Positions 34,136 to 46,514 of a stretch of DNA of 64,000 bases are shown piece by piece. A program made the position numbers and the translations under genes. The notes beneath the pieces were generated by a model. The model worked only from the letters and a program-made list of their open reading frames with translations. It did not search any database and was not told the DNA's origin. The stretch comes from Asterella californica (lineage: Eukaryota; Streptophyta; Marchantiopsida; Marchantiales; Aytoniaceae). Location of the stretch: NCBI GenBank assembly GCA_036924285.1, contig JAYKYS010000009.1:2852001-2916000 (forward strand), written 5' to 3'. Every line of letters begins with the position of its first letter. The stretch's first letter is position 1.

Positions 34136-37116
34136 AGTCCGATTGAATGGTCACTACGTCTCTAACATGTTGGTGGATGGAGAATCGGTTGTAAATGTTA
34201 TACCGGAGAGGTGGATGAAGAAGTTGGGGATGGAACCAACTCGTCCAGCTAGCATTGTTGTGAGGATGGCTAACAAACAACGGGTAAGACTTCTTGGTAT
34301 GTTAGAGAAGGTGGTTGTGTCTGTGATGGGAGTTCAACATTAACGTCCTTTCAAGTGTTAAAGGACTCTAGTTATGATTTACTCCTAGATAGGCCTTGGT
34401 TGAGAGCTGTGCGCACCACAGATATGTGACACAAGGGATATTTACAGATTGGGCTTAGAGATCATAGAGTGATAGTATCTCTCTCGGGTGTTAGAGTTAT
34501 GACTTCTGACTCTGATAGACCCACTAGTGACTACTAGAAACCGGATACGGAGGACGATCAGAATGTCTCAGAGATAGATACGGGAGATTCTTATTATCAA
34601 GAATCCTCGTCTGATGATGAAGGATTTGGTCGAGATGAATCATTACATCAACTTAGTGCTATTGACTTGTTGCCTCGATCAGCAATGGAGAAAGGTCCTG
34701 ACAAAGAAGAGTTGAGTGAGGCAGAGATTGTAAGAAGACTCTCTACCTTGAAGTTTGGTATCAATGTCACTCAAGATGAGAAAAGTAGATTCTTAGATAT
34801 ATTTCGGAAATATATCCATGTGTTTGCTTCCAATTACAAGGATTTGAAGGAGGTGACTCTAGAGACTCATCGAATCGAATCGGAAGAGAAAGCAAGATCA
34901 ATTCGACACAAGTAGAGAAGGATCAATCCTACAACGGCAATGATGATCAAGGAGGAGATAGACAAGTTGAAAGAGGCAAGTTTCATCTACGAGGTGGAGA
35001 ACTCAGAATGAGTTTCATCCATTGTGATTGTCAAGAAGAAAAATGATAAGTTGTGAGTGTGCATAGACTATAAGAAGTTGAATGCAGTTACCAAGAAGGA
35101 TTATTATCCTCTACCATTTATAGATGAGATTTTGGAAGAAGTTGCTAGTCATGAGTGGTACAACTTTGGTGATGGTTATAGTGGGTATAACAAGATCAAG
35201 ATAGCACAGGAGTACCAACAGTTGACTACTTTCACTACTCCTTGTCTTTCTCGAACAAAGCAATAGCTTTGACAATGTACATGAAGAAGAGAGTTGATTT
35301 TGACTTGATAGTGCATGATCAGAAGGCAAAGGAAGCATTTGAGGAGTTGAAAAAGACATTGGTGACAGCTCCTATACTTGCTAAATCTGAGTAGAGTAAA
35401 GCATTTATTATGTATACGGATGTCTCCAATGTAACAATCGGATGTACATTAAGTCAATTAGATGGAGATGGGCATAATCATGTTATAGCTTATGCTAGTA
35501 GGCAGATGGTTCCTGCGGAGAAGAATTACTTTGTGACTGAACGAGAAGGATTAGCTGTGATTTTTGGATTGAAGAAATTTCGACACTACTTGCTAGGAGG
35601 GAAATTTTCCATAATCACATATCACAAGGCTTTAAAGTATATCTTTAATAAACCTAATGCCGAAGGTCGTATTGTTCGTTGGAAGATCCTTCTAACAGAA
35701 TATGATTACGTGACCGAAGATAAACTAGAGAAAAAGCATGCAAATGTTGATCTCTTGTCGAGGACTTATGATCACGAGAGAGAAGAACCGTTTGATGATT
35801 CATTTCTAGACGAGCAAGTGATGACCATCACAAGCATTGAGGAGGTATCGGACGAGTACAAAGAAATCTATAGTTTTCTTGCAGTTGGGTCTTTTCCAGA
35901 AGGTATGCATAACCGAGAACGTAACGCGTTGATCAAGAGATGCAAATCTTACTCCATGGTGGAAGGAATTCTATTTCATCAAGGAGAAGATGGATTATTA
36001 AGGAGAGCAGTTGGTCAGAAAGAGGCGTTCAAGCTAATGCACGAGTTTCACGACGGCCCTGTTTGCGGATGTCACTTTGCTGATAAGATAATAGCCTTCA
36101 AGATTTTGGATGCGAGTTATCACTGGAGAGGGATTTTCAAGGAGTGTTTAAACTATTGCAAAACTTGCGACGTATGTCAAACTTTACTCTGAAGTCTATT
36201 AGAACACCTCCATTAAGATCAATTTCAGTGTTAGAGTCATTTGAGAAGTGGAGTATTGACTTTGTAAGTCTTCTTAATAAGACACCTCGGGACAATAAAT
36301 ACATTGTAATCGTCACTGACTATTGTACCAAGTGGGTAGAGGTTAGACTTTTGAGGGAGACTAATGAAAGAGAAGTGGGTAGATTCCTATGAGAAGATCA
36401 TCACAAGATTTGGATGTCCGTTAGAGTTGGTCTCAGATAGAGGAGGAGAGTTTGTAGGAAGCATGACTGCTGCTATGCTGCAACACTTTTCTATCAAGCC
36501 ACGAGTAACGACGTCATAAAAACCAAATGCTAATGATCTTGTGGAGAAGATCAATCTTCCATTTTGTATGATGCTCGTCAAAGATGCTGGTGTTGAGACT
36601 GAGAAACATACTTGGGATAAAAGATTACATGTCATCTTATGAGAGTATCGAACGACAACAAAGACTTCTACTGGATATTTTCTATTTTGACTTATTTATG
36701 GAGTGGAATCCAAGTTGCCGATCCAATTTGAATTGGATACTTTTCAAACTATTTAACGAAATTTGAAGAGGTCGAGGGAAGAAGCCGTCATCAGATCGAG
36801 AAGGGAGCAACTTATGGAGTTGGAAGAGATCCGAGTGATAACAATGATCCAGATGGAACGAGCTCAGGCGTATCAAAAGAGGAATTATGACAAACGACTG
36901 AGCAAGAGAGAGATAAAATCTTTTCAAGTGAATGATTGGGTAATGTTGTATGATGCTATTAGATTCAAGCGGGCTAAGAAGAAGTTTCTTCCTAGATATT
37001 TTGGTCCTTTTGTTGTAGATAAGGTGTGGAGCAACTTCACATATGACCTTCAGGAGTTGGGAGGAAAGAGATTCAATCGGGTCAACCATGACAAGTTGAA
37101 GTTGTTTCATCGATGA
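34136..37116 (+). pseudogene. Element A pol remnant: protease, RT (core deleted), RNase H, integrase
   Basis: Protease near 34136-34400 (MLVDGESVVNVIPE; the usual DSG triad reads DGES). RT N-terminus at 34667-35235 (YIHVFASNYKDLKEV, VCIDYKKLNAVTKKDYYPLP). At about 35240-35250 it jumps to the connection domain (IALTMYMKK), so some 400 bp of RT including the YxDD motif, present in element C, are missing. RNase H follows at 35400-35750 (FIMYTDVSNVTIGCTL, VTEREGLAVIF). Integrase: H2C2 finger (HEFHDGPVCGCHF, CKTCDVCQ), core with TDYCTKWVEV and SDRGGEFVG, and the GPF-type C-terminus (RYFGPFVVDKVWSNF). RT activity is impossible as it stands. Confidence 0.85.
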
Positions 37117-37168
37117 AAGTTCTCTCTTCACTCCGAGGACGGAGTGAAAATTTAGTCCGGGGATAAAA

Positions 37169-38055
37169 TGTAAAGACATAGGTTACACATAAGAAGTTTG
37201 TCTATTAGTAAGGTATTTAGTTATAACTAAATATTGAGAATGTTTATTTGTTGTCCAAGTGCTTTAAGGATGTATCAAGTTAGTCATGACTAGCTAAAGT
37301 TAGTTATGATTAAACTTAGTTGTATTTTTGAGCAGAATTCAGATATTTTCTAAAGAGTGAGCACTACTATCTTGTCATCTTGTCTAAAAGGTAGAAAGGA
37401 GATGGAAAATATCCCTTATCTCCTTTTTTTGACTTGATATTGGTGGTGGGATTAAAGTTGTGGACTTTGTGGACATTAAAAACAAGAAGAGATTCCACAT
37501 GTCTCTTTTTTAGTGAGTCTTAGTGTAGAGGGGTGGAAATTGAGATTCCTCGAGAATATTCCAAAATACTTTTAGAAGTTTTTGACTTTGAAAGAATAAG
37601 CCCATGTGAAAAGGTAAGCAGCCCATGTGATTAATGTTTTTATCTTAAGTAATATCTTAGTAAAACTCGGTAAAAATAGTTACGGCTGAGTTACTGGAGG
37701 ATACCAAATTAAAAACTTAGAAAATATAAATAGAGGAGTAGAGAAGAGCTCCTCATCCTTATTTTCACATCGTCGTAATGGCAACTTGAGCAATATAAAG
37801 AGAGTGTGATATTTTAGCATGTGAGAACTTGAGAGTCGTCGTTAGAATGAAAAATTTTAGTTGATGAGTTTATGGGTGTGTGAATGATTGAACTTAGCAT
37901 CTTTTTCTCCAAGTTCATGGTATGCTTCCATCAAAGCCATCAGGGGTGATCCTTGAGTGAGAGACATGCCCAACATGTTGTAGATTCATTGATCGCTATC
38001 GTGGAAGTTGAGAGATTGGGGGGTAGTTGATCGATAGGACCGCGGAGGGTTTACA
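37169..38055 (+). repeat. 3' LTR of element A
   Basis: 887 bp, TGTAAAGACATAGG to GGAGGGTTTACA, followed by the target duplication GTAC at 38056-38059. The short purine-rich tract CCGGGGATAAAA just upstream is a likely polypurine tract. Confidence 0.92.
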
Positions 38056-38059
38056 GTAC

Positions 38060-40738
38060 AGTGAACCACCTACTACAATATGGTCCCATAGACGATCCAA
38101 GTATCTCCATTTGTACTTTCTCTTTCAACAACTCAATGAGTTAAGACAACAAAGCACGAGGAACCGGAATCACTTTCAGATCCCAAGGCACATCCGAGAT
38201 TGTGAATATAACCATATGTGCTATTTATTTGGATCCACGCAATCTATCTCTTTTGCTGGAAAAGAAAATGCTTTACCATAATCCGCTATCATCTGCTCAC
38301 AAGTTGTCTTCTCAATCTCAGTCAGGAAATCACCCTCTCTTATCTGGAACTCTCTCAACGTCGTCTTGATAAATTGATGTCCTACTTGTCTATGATCACG
38401 CAATATAAGCTCGGTGCTCACTAACTGTACTTGCTGTTGCGAGTTAGCAGATAGTTGAGTTGCTACTGGCTGCATTTTCTTCAATATAGATTTGCACTTC
38501 GCATGGACTTCTACCTCCTGAGAAAATGCACACCAACAAACTGCTTCCTTTCTCTCACTGTTCTACATCGGATGAAGAAAGAACCACAAATACGTAGCAA
38601 TCTCCTCATATATTTGTCGAGAGTGGATAGAGATCACCATCTTATCATCTTTCTCCTCCATCAATCTGCTTACACCGTCCAACCAAATAACAATTGACTA
38701 TACAGACACAAGCTCTTCAAACAAGCCAGAAACTACATCATCTTCATGTAGGACCCCTGCATGCCATAGCTCTGATATCTATTTCTCCATCCATTTTTTG
38801 TATTTTTCTCATATCTTCAACTCTCATAAACTGACTCTACTCATCACTCTCAAATATTAACAATCCAGACTACCAACTATGTACACTACACATGTCTTCG
38901 AACTCTTGTACATGTCTCGCATCTTATCTTTTCACCTTGAGTACCAACTCCGACGGGATCTCAACAGTAGGTTCTACACCCCTGGCATCTCACTCTACAA
39001 GAGTGGACTGCGAAAACCCTTACATCTCTTTGTGAGAATCTCTAAGGGTTTGTCGATTCTGCTCATGTCTTGAACGAAGAGTCAAAAACTGTACTAAATA
39101 CGTGTCATCAAGACTCTAAATTTAGACATAATGAGATCCATCATGCATCACCTTTGTCTCCATTTGAACAACGATGATGTAAGGTTGACACAGTATGACA
39201 AGATAAGAGAGAGACGACTGTACAAAGAATGTTTATCAACCTCTACATCTCCAATCTTTACACGCATATTTGGACAGGCTCCGTATAATTCACCTTTTTT
39301 ACTGTTAGCAGTACGGAGTATCCAACCATGGTTCTTTTGGATTGACCATTGTCCCTTCTCATACACCTCCTTGAAATAATGTTGATTTCCGATCCATGAT
39401 CCACAAGTGCAGGTACTGATTCAGAAAACCCTCCAAGTCGAACATGCGTCTCCGTTGTTGCTCATGCCAAGTGACTTTGTCTAAAATCATTGTATGTGCT
39501 TAACTTGTCCTCTTCGAATTCTTCATCTTCATTCTCAACAATAGTAGGGTCAGCAACCGGCATCACCTGATCCATCAACATCAATAGCATCCACCACTCC
39601 AACCATTTGACTAGTTACTTGCTCTGCCAACACATGTCTCTTTCTTTTCATGATATCACTTATCAACTCATGAAACTCTCTTTTCACAATATAAAGTACC
39701 TCTCGAAGAGAAAACTCCACTCTAGCATCTAGAATGTGTTGCTTCATAACAATACGTAGGTCTGTTCCGATGTCTGCAGTCAACTTGTAAGCTAGAGCTT
39801 TCTCCTTCTCTTGTGCTATAAACCTCCTTCCTAGTATTCTATCAGTAGTAGTAGCCTCTTATGACGAACCCTGTACACCTTCCATAAGATCTATTGTAGA
39901 TGGTGGAACTATAGAGATAGAAGGTATATCTTCTGCAATAGGAACCCTACCAGTTGGTATAGATGGCTCTGCTGCACTCCTCCTTGTAACTCTTCGACGA
40001 TCACTGTCATCAGGTGCTCCTGCATCTAGGTCAGAAGCATCCCGTCGTCTCTTGTCTTCTACAATTGCATTATTTTCTAAAACGCTCGAACAGAAGTTGC
40101 ACCTATAGAATCTCTCTATCCAATAGCTCTCCTAATGCTTTATGCGCCTCTCTTCATCATTTCAACTGAAACTTCAGCAGCTTGCTCAACCATAGTTGGA
40201 TTAGAGCGCACTTCAATTCTTCCAGTATATACATCAGCTTCTGCAGAGCTTGTAGTCATTGATGTAGTGTTCACACCATTAAGTGCGAGGAGCAAACTCC
40301 TCATTCCTCCTCTTCCAAAATGTGTGTTCAAATGTCGTCCACTAACGGTTAGATGCAATATGTTGTTCTAATAATTGACCACGTCTTCTCGTAAGATAAC
40401 CGTTAAGTCTTGACAATCTCCTTAGAGATGATCTGAACTGTCGGACCAAATACACTTCTTGGTAAAGGTTCCCTCTACGGATCGAGTACCTGTGCTAATG
40501 GTTGCTGATCTCTTTTCAGATCTGTCATCTCAACTCTTAGATCTCTCACATGTTGAATGAGCTCTTCAATCAGGTTATGTTGATTTTGATTCTCAACGTG
40601 TCGTTATTGTCTAAGACCTCTTTGTGATGGGACAAGCACTATAGGTGCCTGAGGAACCACTATAGGTGCTTGGAGAACTATGAGAGGAACTATTGCGACT
40701 TGAGGAACCACTCTCTGTTCTAGCAATGTCTCTTGTTT
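38060..40738 (-). pseudogene. Element B gag, protease and RT N-terminus
   Basis: Minus strand, right to left. Gag end near 40.4-40.7 kb (Pro/Val-rich, then LIEELIQHVRDLRVEMTDL). A Myb-like FSLREVLYIVKREFHEL segment with IMKRKR lies at 39783-39620, the region before the protease. Protease-like WILRTANSKKGELYGACPN and IGDVEV lie at 39330-39230. The RT lead-in FQIREGDFLTEIEKTTCEQ, MIADYGKAFSFP and DPNK is at 38370-38221, running to WFTV at the GTAC junction. Stops and frameshifts are frequent. Family features are recalled from similar gypsy elements; the protease call is moderate. Confidence 0.7.
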
Positions 40739-40990
40739 GTCATGTCAGTTTGAGTACCTCGGTTAGGTTGACCGAGTGCGGAGTGACGAATCCCGGTAAG
40801 GCCGTTAGTGCCGTTAGGGCGAGTTGGTGAGAGAGCTCACTAGGGGTATACTTCACAGGTAGGGCTTGGAGGCCTTAGTTCTTCAAGTTGAGCCTTCAAG
40901 CTCTTAGCTATGGTGGATAGTCTTTGTGAGTGCAATCTAGAGTCTCTACGAGCACAGAGTGGATTTGGCTCGACTTTAGTGATTGTTTAG
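40739..40990 (+). repeat. Leader block of element D, shared with element F
   Basis: Begins TGTCATGTCAGTTTG and matches 56102-56345 (TGTCACGTCAGTTTG...) for about 245 bp, including the doubled GCCGTTAGTGCCGTTAGG and AGGGGTATACTTC. In F this block follows the LTR directly, so it is the 5' leader. I see no frame through it and no convincing primer-binding site starting TGG. Confidence 0.75.
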
Positions 40991-41086
40991 TGCCCGTTGG
41001 CATGATGGAGTGAGTACATACCGTTTATCACTTGAAGAACTCAGATTGCGAGGTCTGATTGAGAGCTTTCAGGTGAAGAACAAAAT

Positions 41087-43987
41087 GTGGGTGTGAATGT
41101 AGTGGATCTTTTCTCTTCTCCGGAAGTGCAAAGAGATCGAGACAAAGAACCGTTGACTCCCGAGGAGGTGGAGAGAAGAATTGCCACCTTACGTTATGGA
41201 TCGAAGGTTACTAAAGAGGAGAAGAGTTGTTTCGAAGAGATCTTTCGCAAATACATTCATGTATTTGCATTTAGTTACAAGGATATGAGAGAGGTCACAC
41301 TGGAGCAACACCGTATCGAGTTGGAGAAGGAGGTCAAACCGGTGCGACAGAAGCAACGAATAGTGAGTCCTCCAATTGCGGATCTGGTGAAAGAAGAGAT
41401 CGAGAAGCTGCACACTGCTGGGTTCATTTACGAGGTGGAGCATTCTGAATGGGTATCACCCATTGTGATCGTAAAGAAGAAAAATGACAAATTGAGGGTG
41501 TGTGTTGATTACAAGAAGCTCAATGCGGTCACAAAGAAGGATTATTATCCTCTACCTTTCATCGACGAGATCTTGGAAGAAGTGGCGGGAAACGAATGGT
41601 ACAGCTTTGGAGATGGTTATAACGGATATAACCAGATCAAAATTGCACCAGAACATCAACACCTGACCACTTTCACTACTCCGTGAGGTACGTTTGCATT
41701 TTGGGTCATGCCATTTGGTCTGTGTAATGCTCCTGCGACGTTTCAAAGGTTTATGAACAAAGTGTTCGAACCTTTCTTAGGAAAGTTTGTGAGAGATTTT
41801 ATAGATGACTTTGTGTTTACGGGAGTAAGGAGAAGCATTTTGAGCACCTTGTGAAGGTCTTAGAATGTTTAGATGTAGCAAATGCATCTCTCAATCCGAA
41901 GAAATGTATTTTTGGGTGTGAGGAAGGGTTACTCTTGGGTCATATCATATCCAAGGACGGCATTGCCGTTGATTCAGAGAAGGTGCAGAAGATCTTAGAG
42001 CCCCCTTTTCCTAGTACTTTCACTAAGCTACGACAGTTTTTAGGTATGGTGGGATATTATCAAAGGTTTATACTCTCGTTCTCACATAAAGCATATGCTT
42101 TGACTGTATATCTGAAGAAGGGAGTAGATTACGTGTTGATTTTAGGAGATGAAGAAGCTCTAGCCGCCTTTGAGGAATTGAAGAAAGCTCTTATTTCAGC
42201 TCCAATCTTGGTTAAGCCCGATTGGAATAAACAGTTTATTCTATATACGGATGCTTCAAATATAGCAGTAGGATGTACTCTAAGTCAGTATGATGTTGAA
42301 GGTAGAGATCATCCTATTGCATATGCTAGTCGGCAAATAGTCAAGGCAGAGAGAAATTATTCTGTGACAGAGAGAGAAGGATTAGTAGTGATTTATGCTC
42401 TGAGAAAATTTCGACATTATCTCATAGGGGGCAAGTTCACTATCGTTACAGATCATAAGGCATTGAAGTACATCTTCAATAAACCGATGGTCGAAGGACG
42501 ATTAGCAAGGTGGAAGCTCTTATTGTCAGAGTACGACTATGATCTACGATCGACCCGGAAAGAAACGCGCGAATGCAGATTTGCTATCTAGAGCTTATGA
42601 TGGCGATGGAGAGGAGCCGGTGGATGACACTTTTCCGGACGAAGATTTGATGGTCTTGATGAGCAACCCTATTATCCCAATAGAATATCAGGAAATTTGG
42701 GATTTTGTTACAGAAGGTATCTATCCAGATGGGATGCGGACCAGAGAGAAGAAGGCTTTGGTGAAACGAAGTCAACCTTACACGGTGGTGGAAGGTGTGT
42801 TATTCCGTGAAGGAGTTGATGGGGTCTTAAGAAGAGCGGCGAGCAAGGAGGAGTCTCTACGACTCATGGAAGGATTTCATGACGGTCCAGTATGTGGAGG
42901 ACATTTCGCAGGCAAGTTGACGGCCCACAAGATACTTGAGGCAGGATACTACTGGAGGGGGATGTTTAGAGATTGCTTGACGTATTGTAAAACCTGTGAT
43001 GTTTGTCAAGCTTTCGCTATCAAATCTAGTGTGTCTACTCCTCTTAGATCTATTCCGGTTCTTGGACCTTTCGAGAAATAGAGAATAGATTTTGTTGGGC
43101 CTTTGAATCGCACCCCTCGCAACAATAAGTATATTGTTGTAGCCACAGATTACCTTACAAAGTGGGTAGAAGCTAGACCTCTTGTAACTATTGGAGAAGT
43201 TGAGGTGGGTAGATTTCTGTACGAACGGATCATTACTCGGTTTGGATGTCCCTTGGAGTTAGTTTCTGATAGGGGTCGAGAATTTGTGAGCGGTATGACT
43301 ACTGCTATGTGCACACACTTCTCCATTTCTCAGAGGGTTACTACATCATATAAACCTAGTTCAAACGGTTTGGTAGAGAGGACAAACTTTACCTTGTGTC
43401 AAATGTTAGCAAAGGATGCTGACATGGAAGGGGCCAAACACAACTGGGATAAGCGTCTTCATGCGGTGCTATGGGAGTATCGTACAACAGTGAAGACGTC
43501 TACGGGATATTCACCTTTCAAGATGGTGTATGGGTTGGAATCCAAATTACCAATCCAGTTCGACCTAACCACCTTTCAGACCTTGCAAGCTGGATTGAAG
43601 AGAAAGGGTGGTCCAATAGCTGAGAAAGAGCGAGGAGAAACCCTGTTGGAGCTGGAGGAGAATAGAGACGACGCAGCTCAACGCATTGAGATGGCCCAGC
43701 TACAACAGAAGAAGAGCTATGACAAGCGCTTGACGAAGAACAAAACGAAGTTACAGCCATTTCAAAAAGGTGAGTGGGTGATGTTATGGGATGCTATTAG
43801 GCACAAGCGAGTTCAAAAGAAGTTCTTACGTCGATATTTTGGACCTTTCATCATCTCCAAAGTGTGGAGTAATGACACTTATGATCTTCAAGAAAGGAGT
43901 GGTACGTTCTTCGACCGAGTGAACCACGACAAGCGGAAGAAGTTTCATCAACGTGATACGGCACTCCGAGGACGGAGTGAAAATTAA
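41087..43987 (+). pseudogene. Element C pol: RT, RNase H, integrase
   Basis: RT: VCVDYKKLNAVTKKDYYPLP, then TTFTTP followed by a TGA at 41684-41686, then [18 protein letters not shown] and FIDDF in place of YxDD. A frameshift follows near 41822. RNase H: FILYTDASNIAVGCTLSQ, ERNYSVTEREGLVVIYALR. A second frameshift near 42545-42590. Integrase: HX..H (GFHDGPVCGGHF), CKTCDVCQ, a TAG at 43078-43080 where A has Trp, then the DDE core: ATDYLTKWVEA, SDRGREFVSG and GLVERTNFTL. The C-terminus is RRYFGPFIISKVWSN. All three catalytic acids of integrase remain. It is the best-preserved pol of this family here. Confidence 0.9.
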
Positions 43988-44000
43988 GTCTGGGGGTAAA

Positions 44001-44798
44001 TGTCACACCACAAGTATCTCATTATTTGTGTGCGTGCTTATATAAATTTCAGTAGGTATGACTATCTTACAGGTTACTCTAGTTCGAGGATCTAAATCTA
44101 GAGTGATCAAAACTAGTCATAACTAGCTGAGATAGTTATAACTAAGTTAAGGAAACTATTAGAGGTTTCACTATGACACTATGTGACAAGTGCGGAGCTC
44201 TAAATATGCTTCTCAAAAGTATGTAACTTTGTTAACCATTGCTGATTGGATGCATGATGAAAAGTGATGCACAAAGATCTAAAGATGCTCCTCAAAAGAC
44301 GTATTAGTTTGTTGTCGTCTTCCGATTGGATAGGGTGGAAAGTTAACACTTTACAAAAGCTAAAGTAGGAGAATCTCTTACTTTTGTAAAGTAGAACAAG
44401 TAATGTGTATTATTCTTAAAGACTTAGTAGCCTTTCGAAGTTTTACTATTTTGGATTGCGCACTTACCATGTGGTAATGTAACTTAGTAAAAGTTACCAC
44501 GGTAAGAAGTTGTAGAGTATATAAGGAGGAGTTGAGAAGGTGGAAGACACTCTCATTTTCCTGTCTATAAGTAAAGTGAGCACTGGAGACCTTGGGAGTC
44601 CTTGAGTACTATGTGATGCAATGTGGAGGGCGGGATTAGAACTTGTTTGCAGGAACGCTATTAGAGGGACCGATGTGACCATACGGGTCAGAGTGTTGAG
44701 TCAAGTGAGCATGGGTATGATAGAATCTTTGTAATTAAGGTGCACTAGTAATCCTAGTCATCTGAGGTACCCCTGGGTGAGAGACAGGCCGGCTTACA
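44001..44798 (+). repeat. 3' LTR of element C
   Basis: 798 bp, TGTCACACCACAAG to CCGGCTTACA, preceded by a purine-rich GTCTGGGGGTAAA tract. The internal sequence is only distantly like the A LTR, though the pol genes are close, so C is another subfamily. No partner 5' LTR is present. Confidence 0.85.
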
Positions 44799-45298
44799 GT
44801 ACCATTGAGCTGGATGACTTCATCCAGGAGTTCGACAGTTGATGCGATCTACAGCAGATGCGAAACCCGCAGTTGTTTACACCCTTCATGGCGTGGAAGG
44901 GTTTGTTCCAGCACTTGGAGGGACCGCCGATGGACGATTATCATGAGTTCAGGCGAGATTATAGTGTAGAGATCGAGTTGTGGAGACAACATTGGTCTCC
45001 CAACTACGTTTCTATCACTACTGGTGTAGTTTCAGGAGGCGTAGCACCTGCGAGTTCGGATGCCAGTAGCAGTGGTACAGCCACAGGTGACGGAGTGTCT
45101 ACTACCAGCGGTGCGTCCACAAGTAGTGGAGCAGGTGGTAGTGTGAGCGGGATACCACCAGGGTTTAACCCTGTGGTTCAGTTCTTCCAATGTTTGAGAA
45201 AGAACTATCAGGGTGTGCGGACCGACAAGTTGAGGAGTCTGCAGGAGTTCCAGCGGAAGACTGGAGAGAGCCTACGCGAGGCGTTTACTCGCATGAGG

Positions 45299-45525
45299 TG
45301 TTGATATAGTCCCAAGCTCTAGTAGATCGACGGCTACCATTAGCCGGAGTGGTTAGGGTTGTTAGAGTTAGTTAGAGGGCTAACCCACCATTAGGATTTC
45401 CCTTGTACTCACCTCCACTATATATACAGAGAGAGGCAAAGCCTCTCTCATCTCATTCCTATTTTACTTCCTTGTCTACTCGCTCTCTCTTCTTGGAGTG
45501 TCCTCGAAGTGTCGATCCTTCTACA
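45299..45525 (+). repeat. 5' LTR of element E
   Basis: 227 bp, TGTTGATATAGTCCC to GATCCTTCTACA. A TATA-like CTATATATACA at about 45417 is followed by the inverted word GAGAGGCAAAGCCTCTC, a small hairpin near the likely transcript start. Both features are conserved in the 3' LTR. Confidence 0.93.
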
Positions 45526-45540
45526 TGGTATCAGAGCTGG
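45526..45540 (+). other. Primer-binding site of element E (initiator tRNA-Met)
   Basis: TGGTATCAGAGCTGG directly follows the LTR. TGGTATCAGAGC is the classic plant copia primer-binding site, complementary to the 3' end of initiator tRNA-Met. Confidence 0.93.
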
Positions 45541-45746
45541 TGAGAGTGTGTGTCCCTTGCTGATGAGCAAGATGGAGATTGGAGTACAGAAGAGAGCAGC
45601 TGGAGTTGTGCTTGATGTCAAGCACTATCCTGCTGATGCGTTCGGGTGAGGCGAAACCGTTTCTTTCGCCACCAGAAACTTTGAACGCGATTTCGGAGGC
45701 CTAGACGATTTTTTCTCGCTGAAATCTGTCGGCCAGCCCTTTAGGA

Positions 45747-46388
45747 CTGTCTTGTTCAGAAGGTGCGAATTGTGTACTGGGCCAAGTTTCAGTCGATCTG
45801 GAAGTTTCCAGCGGCAGATTTTCAATCGGATCTTTTTCGACCAAAACGAAAGTTTTAGGACTTGAGTCCAAAACTAATCCTGTTTCGAATAAGGGCCCAC
45901 CCCTAGCTATTTGAAAATTTCTGAAAATTTCAAAGGGTCGCACACCCATTTTTGACCTCATTTGGTCTAGTTTCGACCTTTCTTGGTGTGTTCTTTCGAC
46001 GTTTTCGTTGTGTTTTGTACACCTACTGTTCGCGCACAGTTTCTTTTCTCGTTGTTGCTGCAGGAGGCTGTCTTGTTCAGAAGGTGCGAATTGTGTACTG
46101 GGTCAAGTTTCAGTCGATTTGGAGGTTTCCAGCGGCAGATTTTCAATCGGATCTTTTTCGACCAAAACGAAAGTTTTAGGACTTGAGTCCAAAACTAATC
46201 CTGTTTCGAATAAGGGCCCACCCCTAGCTATTTGAAAATTTCTGAAAATTTCAAGGGGTCGCACGCCCATTTTCGATCTTATTTGGTCTAGTTTCGACCT
46301 TTCTTGGTGTGTTCTTTCGACGTTTCCGTTGTGTTTTGTACACGTACTGTTCGCGCACAGTTTCTTTTCTCGTTGTTGCTGCAGGAGG
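45747..46388 (+). repeat. 321-bp tandem duplication in the leader of element E
   Basis: Unit 1 is 45747-46067 and unit 2 is 46068-46388. Both start CTGTCTTGTTCAGAAGG and end TTGTTGCTGCAGGAGG, and they are about 97 percent identical by eye. They lie between the primer-binding site and the gag start. Confidence 0.9.
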
Positions 46389-46514
46389 AGTTCGCGGAGT
46401 CGCCTCGTTGTGACTTGTGACAACTCTTGATCGCGCGGTGGGGAGAGACGAGTTTCGTGAACAATCTGTGAGGTTTTTCCGCGTACAGAACAGTGCAATT
46501 TCGACATTGCAGCC

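Larger units (their letters stand above)
28369..38055 (+). mobile_element. Element A: Ty3/gypsy retrotransposon inserted in element B
   Basis: Two LTRs (28369-29245 and 37169-38055) bound the element; both begin TGTAA and end TTTACA. The 4-bp GTAC at 28365-28368 and 38056-38059 is the target duplication. Removing A plus one GTAC restores the element B RT frame (WFTV then LKKSG). A carries gag, protease, RNase H and integrase remnants, with a secondary element I (29411 to about 32.3 kb) inside and the RT core deleted. Its pol is close to that of element C. Confidence 0.9.
25024..40738 (-). mobile_element. Element B: decayed Ty3/gypsy, minus strand, split by element A
   Basis: Parts right of A (38056-40738) hold gag, protease and the N-terminal part of RT; parts left of A (26590-28368) hold the rest of RT, RNase H and integrase, then the 3' LTR. 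Joining across A at one GTAC copy keeps the RT frame, so both halves are one element. There is no 5' LTR: at 40738 it stops against the leader of element D. The protein type, with an acidic protease leader and a DPN... RT, differs from the A/C and D/F/H families. Confidence 0.8.
41018..44798 (+). mobile_element. Element C: 5'-truncated Ty3/gypsy of the A family, inserted in element D
   Basis: It keeps pol and the 3' LTR but lacks the 5' LTR, gag and most of the protease. GTAC stands at 41014-41017 and again at 44799-44802, right after the LTR, the same duplication as for element A. The D gag frame begins directly after the right-hand GTAC, so C sits inside the D leader/gag. The 5' deletion must have happened after or during insertion. 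Confidence 0.8.
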
